Part shown: piece after piece, positions 1-6,094 of the stretch
How the letters are laid out: the number at the start of each line of letters is the position of its first letter
Numbering within the stretch: position 1 is the stretch's first letter
Notes under the pieces: generated by a model
Databases searched by the model: none
Seen by the model: the letters and a program-made list of their open reading frames with translations, nothing else
Told to the model about the DNA's origin: nothing
Program-made: the position numbers and the translations under genes
Assembly: GCA_003222755.1 (NCBI GenBank)
Contig: QHXA01000769.1
Coordinates: 1,681 to 7,774, forward strand
DNA length: 6,094 nucleotides
Source: Acidobacteriota bacterium
GTDB lineage: Bacteria > Acidobacteriota > Terriglobia > 20CM-2-55-15
Direction: 5' to 3'

Positions 1-1594
1 TGATCGCGTATCTCAGCACGCTGAAGGAGCGGGATTTAACGAAAACAGCTGCAGCCCAGATCCCAGGCGGCGTCACGTACGAGCGTCTGCGCAACGCCAA
101 TGCCGAGCCGCAGAACTGGATGCATTACTGGGGCAACTATCAAGGAACACATTACTCAGCACTGAAGGAGATCACGGCGGACAACGTGTCGCGATTGCAG
201 GCGCAGTGGTCGATCCAACTCCCAGGTACATCCAGTCTCGAAACAGAACCGCTCGTCATCGATGGTGTCATGTACACGAGCGGCCAACCGGGAACCGTAT
301 TAGCACTCGACGCGAAAACAGGTCGGCAGATTTGGAGGTTCACGCGCCAACGAAAGGCGCGAAATCCAAACGAGATCAATCCGTTCAACCGTGGAGTGGC
401 CGTGCTCGGCAATCGCGTGTTCGTGGGCACACTCGATGCGGCGCTGGTCGCTATCGATACCCGGACGGGCCTGCTCGTATGGGAGACACAAGTCGCCGAT
501 TCGATGCTCGGCTACAGCATCACGAGTGCTCCGCTCGTTGTGAAAGATAAAGTCATCGTCGGTGTGACGGGAGGTGAGTTCGGCGCGCGTGGTTTCCTGG
601 ATGCTTACGATGCGGCCAGCGGAAAACGCTTATGGCGCTGGTACTCCATTCCGGCACCAGGTGAATTCGGCAACGACACATGGGCCGGGGACAGTTGGAA
701 AACCGGCGCCGGTCCAATGTGGCTGACGGGCTCGTATGACCCCGACCTGAATACGCTGTATTGGACCGTCGGAAATCCCGGAGCCCAGATCGATCGGTCG
801 GTTCGCGGTAATGGCGACAATCTCTTCACGGACTCCGTTGTCGCACTCGATCCTGATTCCGGCCGGCGGAAGTGGCATTTCCAGTTCACGCCGAACGACG
901 GCCACGATTGGGATTCGGCACAAGACGTCATCCTCGTCGACCGGATGTGGCGCGGCGAGAACCGCAAGCTTTTGCTTCATGCCGATCGCAATGGCATGTT
1001 CTATGTGCTCGACCGCACGAATGGAAAATTTCTTTCCGGAACTTCTTTCGTGTATCAGAACTGGAACAGAGGCCTCGATGCGAACGGACGTCCGATCCAG
1101 ATTCCGGGATCGAACTCCAGTCCGGAGGGCAGTTTCCTGGTGTACCCAGCCCTTGGAGGAGGCACGAATTTCCAGGCGCCGTCCTACAGTCCCATCACGG
1201 GATGGCTGTATCTCGCATATACCGAAAGCGGGCAGGCGTATATCAGCGCTCCTGTACCGTACGAAGCCGGCCGGCAATACATCGGCCGTGGGCGAGGCAG
1301 CCGTCGGCAGGCATCAAGACGCTCGATCCCGAGACCGGCAAGACGGTATGGGACTTCAAGCTGTTCCAGGGATCGAATAACAACGGCGTGATGGCCACGG
1401 CCGGCGGCGTCTTGTTCACCGCGTCGCGTGAAGGCAATCTCATCGCGCTAGATGCGGTGACGGGAAAATTTTTGTGGCGCTATCAAACCGGTGGCAACAT
1501 GGCGGCGTCGCCGATGAGCTTTGCAGTTGACGGCAGGCAGTACATCGCCGTCGCATCGGGCGATTCGATCTATTGCTTCGCCCTTCCCCAGTAA
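1..1594 (+). pseudogene. PQQ-dependent dehydrogenase, methanol/ethanol family (5' end outside window, one frameshift)
   Basis: Periplasmic quinoprotein oxidising an alcohol or sugar and passing electrons to a cytochrome c; the substrate cannot be read. The frame is open from base 3. Residues are numbered from the Met at 120, which is an internal Met, not the start. Upstream, IAYLSTLK (3-26) looks like the last helix of a cytochrome c domain, and VTYERLRNANAEPQNW opens the PQQ domain. Propeller motifs of A-x-D-x-x-T-G-x-x-x-W type occur at 61-74, 109-123, 160-174 and 240-254, and twice more after the frameshift. Expected cofactor and metal residues are present: E153 in GGEFGARG, W193, N219, R290 and catalytic D263 in TPNDGHDWDS. 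D265 sits two residues later, as in lanthanide-using XoxF-type enzymes. The adjacent Cys pair of MxaF is absent. The reading frame runs to a stop at 1389-1391, but the real C-terminus (GIKTLDPETGKTVWDF to CFALPQ) continues in another frame from about 1292-1310 to the TAA at 1592. The family call is firm. Whether the frameshift is real decay or an assembly error is unknown. Confidence 0.9.
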
Positions 1595-1806
1595 TCCATG
1601 AAGCACTTCGTTTTCACGTTTGTTGTCCTGATCTCACTGATGGCGCCGTCCCCGGCGTCGGCACAGCAATACGCAAGTCGACGCAACGGCGAAATCGTCG
1701 TCTTGGAAGACACGAAGAATCAAACCACCGTGTCCATCCTGCCGGCAGTTGGCAATATCGTGTTCTCAATGAAGGTCAAAGGTCAGGATATCCTGCGCTG
1801 GCCTTA

Positions 1807-1820
1807 CGCCTCGCGCCTCG
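1807..1820 (+). repeat. Perfect 7-bp tandem duplication (2 x CGCCTCG) that shifts the mutarotase frame
   Basis: CGCCTCG occurs at 1807-1813 and again at 1814-1820. With both copies the frame reads WPYASRLD and stops at 1823-1825. With one copy it reads WPYASIEAFK and runs on into the conserved PFVGPWANRL segment. The match is exact, and its length (one more than a multiple of three) is what the frame break requires. Confidence 0.9.
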
Positions 1821-2344
1821 ATTGAAGCATTCAAGGCCCGGCCGGCGCTGAGCGGCATTCCTTTCGTGGGACCGTGGGCGAACCGGCTCGACGAACAGGC
1901 TTTTTATGCCAACGGGAAAAGATACGCGTTCGACATGGATCTCGGCAACGTTCGAGGTGCGATTCCGATTCACGGGTTTCTATCAACCACCGATCAGTGG
2001 CAGGTCGTTGAAGTCAAAGCTGACGCGAAGTCCGCATGGGTCACCAGCAAGTTGGAATTTTTCAAGCAGCCGATATGGATGAAGCAATTTCCATTTGCTC
2101 ACACGATTCAAATTACTCATCGCCTGCAGGATGGTGTGCTCGAAGTGCTGACGAAAATTACAAACATGAGCGCCGAACCCATGCCGGTCGCAGTGGGTTT
2201 CCATCCTTATTACAAGCTGACCGATTCAACGCGAGAAGAATGGACGATCTCTGTCGGCGCACGCAAACACTGGAAGCTCGCTGCGACAAAGATTCCAACC
2301 GGAGAAACCGAGCCGATCGAAAACTTCTTTACTAATCCCCAAGC

Positions 2345-2382
2345 GGCCGCCCTCAAGGAATACGGCCGCCCTCAAGGAATAC
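2345..2382 (+). repeat. Perfect 19-bp tandem duplication that shifts the mutarotase frame
   Basis: Bases 2345-2363 (GGCCGCCCTCAAGGAATAC) are repeated exactly at 2364-2382; the periodicity extends one base left to C2344. With both copies the frame reads EYGRPQGIRSG and ends at the TAG at 2400-2402. With one copy it reads AALKEYDLDDVFSDL and enters the frame that carries the catalytic Glu region to 2703. The lack of any mismatch suggests either a recent event or an assembly artefact. Confidence 0.93.
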
Positions 2383-2765
2383 GATCTGGACGATGTCTTT
2401 AGCGATCTGGTGCGTGACGCTCAGGGCCGCGCACACATGCTCGTGAAAGGAAAACATCAGCAGCTCGAGATCGTGCTGGGTCCCAACTGGCGCTCGATCG
2501 TGATCTGGTCTCCGAATCCCACCGCCACGGGCCGCAGCGGACAGGGCGGCCAGAGCGATCCGAATTTCATCGCATTCGAACCGATGGCCGGTATCACTGA
2601 CGCCATGAACCTTGCTCACAAGGGCCTTTACAAGGAACTCCAGTCGATTCCCCCCAGCGGAACTTGGGATGCGAGCTTCTGGATCAAACCGTCGGGATTC
2701 TGAGGTTGGCCACCGACTTCGAGCGCGCTCTAGATTCTTCTGAACGAAGTTCTCACTCGCGGTGT

Positions 2766-2829
2766 ATTACCTATTGGAAGTGCAAAGGTAATGCAATTTC
2801 GTCCAAACCGACGATCGTTATCTATTGGA
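2766..2829. promoter_or_regulatory. Possible control region ahead of the secretin-like gene: inverted and direct repeats
   Basis: The 151-bp gap between the mutarotase and the secretin-like gene is more AT-rich than its flanks. ATTACCT (2766-2772) and AGGTAAT (2786-2792) are 7-bp inverted arms separated by 13 bases. CTATTGGA occurs at 2771-2778 and again at 2822-2829. ACGATCGT (2811-2818) is a perfect palindrome. Such elements could bind a regulator or form a weak hairpin, but no known operator is recognised and no convincing -35/-10 pair was found. Confidence 0.25.
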
Positions 2830-2841
2830 TTGTCGATCAAA

Positions 2842-2849
2842 AGGAAGGA
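2842..2849 (+). promoter_or_regulatory. Ribosome binding site deciding the ATG start at 2855
   Basis: AGGAAGGA lies 5 bases ahead of the ATG at 2855. It supports that start over in-frame codons upstream near 2825, which would put a charged stretch before the signal peptide. Confidence 0.7.
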
Positions 2850-2854
2850 TCGGA

Positions 2855-3694
2855 ATGACTCGTCATTTTAGAACTGTCCTATGCCGGGCATCGTGCCTTG
2901 GAATCCTGCTCGTTGTCGTCAGTGCCTTGTACGCGCAACCGAATCCTCAAGCCTTAGCACCGGGTGGTGTGCCGCTCGGGCCGCCGCCTCAGACAATACC
3001 GCCGGCGTACGCAGGTCCATCCGAGACTCGAATTTTCGACATCAAATACACCGATGTGAACCTTCTCGAGCGGGTTCTTTCGGTGTTTGGGGCTCAGATT
3101 AATCCTTCGCCTCAGTTGCATGTGCTGTCAGTGCGAGCGCCGAAGGAGATCATGCCTGCCATCGCCGAGGCTATTCAGCGGCTGGACGTGCCACCCGCAC
3201 CGCCTCCGCCTTCAAAAAACATCGAATTGATCATCTATGTGATCAACGCCGCGGATCAGCCGGATGACGCATCGCTGCCAGCGCCTTTGCAGCCCGTCAT
3301 CAACCAGCTCCGGAGCGTGCTTTCGTATAAAGGGTTTCAGGTCGTCGATACTCAGGTAGTTCGCGGAATGAACGGCCGTCAAACCCAAACTTCGGGACAT
3401 CTGCCCTTTGTGCCAAAGCCCCTTTCGGTTGGCACTGCCACTCCGCCGCCCAGTATCTACCGGTTCAATACGACTTTCCGTGTGCGGGGAACGGATAAGG
3501 AACCAGTTGTTTTTCTGGAGGGGATGAAGTTTGGAGTACAGATTCCCAATTTTCAGAATGGCGGCTGGCAGTACTACGATGTCGGCATCAACAGTGATGT
3601 AGAGATACCCCGAGGCCAACAGGTTGTCGTCGGCAAAACCACAATCGGTGAACGCGCACTGATTCTGGTAATGAGCGCAAGAGTTCTGGATTGA
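2855..3694 (+). CDS. Exported protein with secretin N-type domain
   Basis: Intact 279-residue protein of unknown function. Residues 1-27 form a signal peptide: basic MTRHFRTVLCR, hydrophobic LGILLVVVSALYA, likely cleavage before QPNP. A Pro/Gly/Ala-rich linker follows (about 28-55). Residues 57-112 resemble the small alpha/beta N domain of secretins (FDIKYTDVNLLERVL, then HVLSVRAPKEIMPAIAEAIQRLD). A second Pro-rich linker (113-119) leads to a domain starting KNIELIIYVINAA and containing LQPVINQLRSVLSYKGFQVVD (145-165). The C-terminal part is beta-rich and ends GQQVVVGKTTIGERALILVMSARVLD. There is no secretin pore domain, so this is not a complete secretin. It could be a periplasmic partner of a secretion or pilus system, or a free-standing protein using the fold. 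Similar short N-domain proteins occur in Acidobacteriota as far as I recall. It has its own ribosome binding site and lies 151 bp after the broken mutarotase, so it is probably not in that operon. Confidence 0.75.
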   Translation: MTRHFRTVLCRASCLGILLVVVSALYAQPNPQALAPGGVPLGPPPQTIPPAYAGPSETRIFDIKYTDVNLLERVLSVFGAQINPSPQLHVLSVRAPKEIMPAIAEAIQRLDVPPAPPPPSKNIELIIYVINAADQPDDASLPAPLQPVINQLRSVLSYKGFQVVDTQVVRGMNGRQTQTSGHLPFVPKPLSVGTATPPPSIYRFNTTFRVRGTDKEPVVFLEGMKFGVQIPNFQNGGWQYYDVGINSDVEIPRGQQVVVGKTTIGERALILVMSARVLD

Positions 3695-3820
3695 GAAACA
3701 GGACGAGTCGGTGCTGTGGCCCAACATGTTGCTGTTCGGGTCCACATGGTTCTTAACGATGGACCGTCTCCATTCATGACACGTGCCGCATCGAGGATTG
3801 AGAACAGGCGTGAAACAGCA

Positions 3821-3850
3821 TGGACGGCTGCAAGCTGTTCGGTTTAGAAT
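3821..3850 (+). promoter_or_regulatory. Possible sigma-70-like promoter for the GT2 gene
   Basis: TGGACG (3821-3826, four of six matches to the -35 consensus) and TAGAAT (3845-3850, five of six matches to the -10 consensus) are 18 bases apart, and about 60 bases upstream of the GT2 start. The rest of the 3695-3915 gap holds a 10-bp palindrome CAACATGTTG (3722-3731) and a short hairpin GGCGG/CCGCC (3883-3887 / 3893-3897) just before the ribosome binding site. No coding was seen in it. Chance matches of this quality are common. Confidence 0.3.
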
Positions 3851-3897
3851 GAGGCGCCGCTTTTGATTATTGAAACAAACGTGGCGGACGACCCGCC

Positions 3898-3903
3898 GGG
3901 AGG
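3898..3903 (+). promoter_or_regulatory. Ribosome binding site of the GT2 gene
   Basis: GGGAGG is followed by three possible in-frame starts: TTG 3907 (3 bases on), GTG 3913 (9 bases) and ATG 3916 (12 bases). The TTG is too close. GTG 3913 has the best spacing and ATG 3916 the best codon. They differ by one residue. Confidence 0.55.
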
Positions 3904-3915
3904 CCGTTGATAGTG

Positions 3916-4884
3916 ATGTTTCCCAGCACGAAGAAAGACTTCCGGTCGGGTAGGGATCCAGACCGAATCTCCGTCATCATTCCATGTCACAACTACGGTA
4001 AGTTCGTTTCGGATGCTATTGAAAGTGTTCTCCGCCAGTCGTATGGTCGCTTCGAAATCATGGTTGTGGACGACGACTCCTCCGACAACACGTACGAGGT
4101 GGCCGGCCGCTACTCCAATGTGCGGTATATCCGAACCGGCCGCAAGAATGTATCAGCGGCACGCAACCTGGGATTGTCACAAAGTACGGGTGGATACGTG
4201 GTTTTTCTTGACGCGGATGATCGTCTCTTGCCTTGCGCTTTCGAGACGGGACTCAACGCGCTCTCGGAACACCCGGAGTGTCCCATGGTATTTGGCCGGT
4301 ACAGGATCATTAACGCCGATGGCTCCGATCTCAACAAGGTTCAGCCGTTCATTTCAAACGTGCAATATCTGGATATGTTGTCGCACAACCATATTGGGAA
4401 TCCGGGATCGGTGATCTACCGCGCCGAAATTTTTGATGTCGTAGGAGGCTTCGACGAAACGCTGGGTCCCGCAGCAGATTTTGAGATATACCTGCGGATT
4501 GGCCGAAATCACGCCATTTTTGCCCACCCTCGAGAAGTGGTCGAGTACCGTCTGCATCCGGGAAACATGAGCAAGGATGCCACGCTGATGCTGGATGCGA
4601 TCATGAAGGTATTTAAAGCCCAAGACGCATACGTGACCGCTGATCCTGCATATACAGCCGCACTTCAAGCAGGAATGCGAAAATACCTGCGTCATTACTA
4701 CTATCCAAATATCCATGAACTAAAGTCTCGCCTCGGCGATCACCGGTGGGTGCCAGCGTTGTCCACGGCGCGACTACTGTCCCGCTATTATCGAAGAGAT
4801 CTTCTCGCGGGTATGACCCGCGCCTTGTACCGCCTCGCAAAGGGAGACCGCGGCGCTAAAGATGCGGATCGGTTTGCGTCATAG
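3916..4884 (+). CDS. Family 2 glycosyltransferase (GT-A fold)
   Basis: Cytoplasmic inverting glycosyltransferase that moves a sugar from a nucleotide-sugar to an acceptor, probably in surface polysaccharide or glycan assembly. The 322 residues show the GT2 order: ISVIIPCHNYGKF (18-30), the first strand and nucleotide-binding region; MVVDDDSSDNT (49-59); ARNLGLSQSTGGYVVFLDADD (82-102) with the metal-binding DxD at D99-D101; GNPGSVIYRAEIFDVVGGFDE (161-181); and AADFEIYLRI (186-195), the region that usually carries the catalytic base, with D188. The Arg/Lys-rich C-terminus (after about 255) has no membrane helix, so the enzyme is soluble or peripheral. Donor and acceptor cannot be told. ATG 3916 was chosen, with GTG 3913 as a close alternative. 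The gene converges with the GT4 gene, whose reading frame runs over its last 97 bases on the other strand. The gene appears intact. Confidence 0.92.
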   Translation: MFPSTKKDFRSGRDPDRISVIIPCHNYGKFVSDAIESVLRQSYGRFEIMVVDDDSSDNTYEVAGRYSNVRYIRTGRKNVSAARNLGLSQSTGGYVVFLDADDRLLPCAFETGLNALSEHPECPMVFGRYRIINADGSDLNKVQPFISNVQYLDMLSHNHIGNPGSVIYRAEIFDVVGGFDETLGPAADFEIYLRIGRNHAIFAHPREVVEYRLHPGNMSKDATLMLDAIMKVFKAQDAYVTADPAYTAALQAGMRKYLRHYYYPNIHELKSRLGDHRWVPALSTARLLSRYYRRDLLAGMTRALYRLAKGDRGAKDADRFAS

Positions 4885-6086
4885 GGCGCGCCGGCCCGTA
4901 TCAGCGGCGCGCGAATTGCGAACTGCGGCGCAATGTTGCGCCAGTCTAGTTCCTCGGCCCTGTGCCGGGCTCTGGCGGCCATTACACGCCTCATGGATTC
5001 ATTCTCGACCAAACCCATCAGCGCATCGATGTACTGGTCCGAGTTCCCATTGCCTACGAGGATAGCGGTCCCTTCGGATGTGTAGGCGTGAATCGATGCG
5101 AGTGAGGTCGACACGACCGGCAGACCGCAAGCCATCCCTTCAAGGAGGGAATTATTGGCGGTCGCTTTAGTAAGAGGAAGAAACAAGATATCGGCGCTTT
5201 GATAAAGGCGAAGCAGTTCGTCGTCCGAGAGCCCGCGATGGCACGTGACGTTCGGCAAGTCTTCCACTCCCGTGGGCCGCGGCGAGACGACATGAAAGGC
5301 GAGCTGCGTCACCGAACGAAGCCGTTCCGCGACCTGCCTGACGGCCCGGTAGTCACGGTAATTGTGACCGACCGTGATGCAGGTCACCGTGGCCGAGGAT
5401 CGCGTCCGTTGCGCCGGACGGTAGTAGTCGGTATCGATGCCATGCAAGATGACCCGTACCGGCGTCGTGCCGACGTGAGCGCGAAAGAATTCTTCCTGTT
5501 CGTCGAAGCAGTGGGCCACGTCGATTCGCACGACTCTCGCCAAGACGTCGGCCGGCTGGTGATAGGTGACGATCTGAGCGGGCCGGGAACCGATCCGCCG
5601 CCGAGGCAGAAACTGAGCGGAATGTTCCCCGTCCAGGTAATGCAACAGAGCCGCTGATGATGGCCGCAAGCGATCACCGACGGTGCGCAGTTCGGCGTTG
5701 AAATCGCTCAAATTGTACCAGGTCATTCCGTGACGTTGGACCCGGTGGCGGAGCCAATCCTGGACGATCCTATTACAGATCGGAAAATCGTCGTCGTTTT
5801 CTGAGACGAGTTGTTCGCAGACGTGGAATCGTTGAGGATCCAGATACTTGATGTATTGGTTTATGCCCGAATGATTGCCCCAGTGGGGATACCACGTCCT
5901 GATGATTTTCACCGAGGCCACTCCGGGGCTTGGCGCGCTTGCGGTGATGGTCGGCGCAGGTTTTCGGTAAACCACGCTCGGCGAGGACGCCATGGTTTGC
6001 ATCGGCGCGACGTTTTGTGAGGCCAGCGGCTCGAGCTGGCGGGCAAGCGCGCGGCCTTTGCGGTACGCCAGCGGAGCGGAAAACAT
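4788..6086 (-). CDS. Family 4 glycosyltransferase (GT-B fold), start uncertain, C-terminal tail probably not original
   Basis: Retaining glycosyltransferase, cytoplasmic or membrane-associated, probably for glycan assembly. The frame gives 432 residues from an ATG at 6086 and stays open to the window edge, so it may begin outside. Core features: VKIIRTWYPHWGNHSGINQYIKYL (59-82), the N-terminal domain with the acceptor-side loop GNHSG; VILHGIDTDYYRP (212-224); VTCITVGHNYRDY (234-246); and SADILFLPLTKATANN (298-312) leading to SLLEGMACGLPVVS (313-326), the nucleotide-sugar donor site with E316. The usual first Glu of the EX7E motif is not present. Residues 1-58 are Ala/Ser/Pro-rich with no recognisable domain. 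A GTG at 5912 preceded by GGAG (5921-5924, 8-base spacing) would start the protein exactly at VKIIRTW (374 residues). After LDWRNIAPQF (380-389) the rest is Arg/Ala/Pro-rich and antisense to the GT2 3' end. The original end was probably near 4901. The family is sure; both ends are not. Confidence 0.88.
   Translation of the reverse strand: MFSAPLAYRKGRALARQLEPLASQNVAPMQTMASSPSVVYRKPAPTITASAPSPGVASVKIIRTWYPHWGNHSGINQYIKYLDPQRFHVCEQLVSENDDDFPICNRIVQDWLRHRVQRHGMTWYNLSDFNAELRTVGDRLRPSSAALLHYLDGEHSAQFLPRRRIGSRPAQIVTYHQPADVLARVVRIDVAHCFDEQEEFFRAHVGTTPVRVILHGIDTDYYRPAQRTRSSATVTCITVGHNYRDYRAVRQVAERLRSVTQLAFHVVSPRPTGVEDLPNVTCHRGLSDDELLRLYQSADILFLPLTKATANNSLLEGMACGLPVVSTSLASIHAYTSEGTAILVGNGNSDQYIDALMGLVENESMRRVMAARARHRAEELDWRNIAPQFAIRAPLIRAGAPYDANRSASLAPRSPFARRYKARVIPARRSLR
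4886..4912. terminator. GC-only hairpin between the convergent glycosyltransferase genes
   Basis: GCGCGCCG (4886-4893) and CGGCGCGC (4905-4912) form a perfect 8-bp all-GC stem with an 11-base loop, starting two bases after the GT2 stop. There is no T-run on either side, so it is not a classic intrinsic terminator. Its position between two gene ends fits a bidirectional terminator or a 3'-end stabilising structure. Confidence 0.4.
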
Positions 6087-6094
6087 CCCGCGCA

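Larger units (their letters stand above)
1598..2703 (+). pseudogene. Secreted aldose 1-epimerase (mutarotase), broken by two tandem-duplication frameshifts
   Basis: Interconverts alpha and beta anomers of an aldose, probably in the periplasm. Coding lies in three frames: 1598-1825 (ends TGA), about 1821-2402 (ends TAG), and about 2383-2703 (ends TGA). Deleting one copy each of the 7-bp and 19-bp duplications joins them exactly into 359 residues, a normal family length. In that reconstruction residues 1-22 are a signal peptide (hydrophobic core FVFTFVVLISLM, cleavage after ASA). GPWANRL (89-95) is the sugar-binding Arg region. IHGF carries H123. GFHPYY carries H200, the likely catalytic acid. 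FIAFEPMAG carries E319, the likely catalytic base. All key residues survive. The start ATG follows the dehydrogenase stop by three bases with no strong Shine-Dalgarno, which suggests translational coupling. As written, ribosomes would stop after 75 codons and give no enzyme. The family call is strong. True pseudogene versus assembly error cannot be settled from the sequence. Confidence 0.9.

Noticed and set aside
630..1277. Long open frame (215 codons) on the - strand inside the dehydrogenase gene
   Set aside because: It is fully antisense to strongly conserved PQQ-domain coding and shows no recognisable domain.
1807..2382. Programmed ribosomal frameshifting in the mutarotase
   Set aside because: The breaks coincide with exact tandem duplications and lack a slippery heptamer with downstream structure; skipping 7 and 19 bases is not what frameshifting does.
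2742..2752. GAAC-GAA-GTTC, similar to a LexA operator
   Set aside because: The spacer is 3 bases; the known GAAC/GTTC-type operators need 4, and the neighbouring gene is not a damage-response gene.
3212..3745. Open frame of 177 codons on the - strand across the secretin-like gene
   Set aside because: It is antisense to a well-formed signal-peptide gene with a good ribosome binding site, and its composition looks random.
3851..3864. GGCGCC followed by a T-run, like a terminator
   Set aside because: GGCGCC is a palindrome with no loop, so it cannot form a proper hairpin, and the T-run is only four bases long.
3907..3909. TTG start for the GT2 gene
   Set aside because: Only three bases from the Shine-Dalgarno; GTG 3913 and ATG 3916 are better placed.
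5199..5657. Open frame of 152 codons on the + strand inside the GT4 gene
   Set aside because: Antisense to the conserved donor-binding part of GT4; no recognisable domain.

Overview
This is a piece of a moderately GC-rich Gram-negative genome. It carries the end of a PQQ-dependent dehydrogenase, a secreted aldose 1-epimerase, a secreted protein with a secretin-type N domain, and two convergent glycosyltransferases. The signal peptides with A-x-A-like cleavage sites, the periplasmic quinoprotein and the secretin-like domain point to a diderm. The combination resembles soil Acidobacteriota (Solibacter/Bryobacter-like lineages). That placement is an inference from protein style, not a demonstrated assignment.

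Layout. (1) 1-1594, + strand: 3' part of a PQQ dehydrogenase of the methanol/ethanol-dehydrogenase family. It is open at the left edge, where the first residues look like the last helix of a cytochrome c domain. One frameshift lies between about 1284 and 1310. (2) 1598-2703, + strand: secreted aldose 1-epimerase starting three bases after the dehydrogenase stop. It is broken by two exact tandem duplications, 7 bp at 1807-1820 and 19 bp at 2345-2382. Removing one copy of each gives a continuous 359-residue protein. (3) 2855-3694, + strand: intact 279-residue exported protein with a secretin N-type domain and a second, unnamed domain. (4) 3916-4884, + strand: intact GT2 glycosyltransferase. (5) 6086-4788, - strand: GT4 glycosyltransferase whose last ~45 codons run antisense into the GT2 gene, probably past its original stop.

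How the genes may work together. The first two form a tight, probably translationally coupled pair. A periplasmic quinoprotein oxidising a sugar or alcohol next to a periplasmic mutarotase suggests oxidation of an anomer-specific sugar at the cell surface (inference). In this copy both genes are out of frame. Either the pair is decaying or the assembly has local errors. The secretin-like protein has its own ribosome binding site and is probably a separate unit. The two glycosyltransferases suggest the edge of a surface-polysaccharide or glycan locus continuing to the right.

Nothing here is clearly a new biological system. The most notable signal is the concentration of small insertions, two of them exact tandem duplications, in otherwise well-conserved genes. 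No RNA genes, CRISPR arrays, insertion sequences or integrases were seen.
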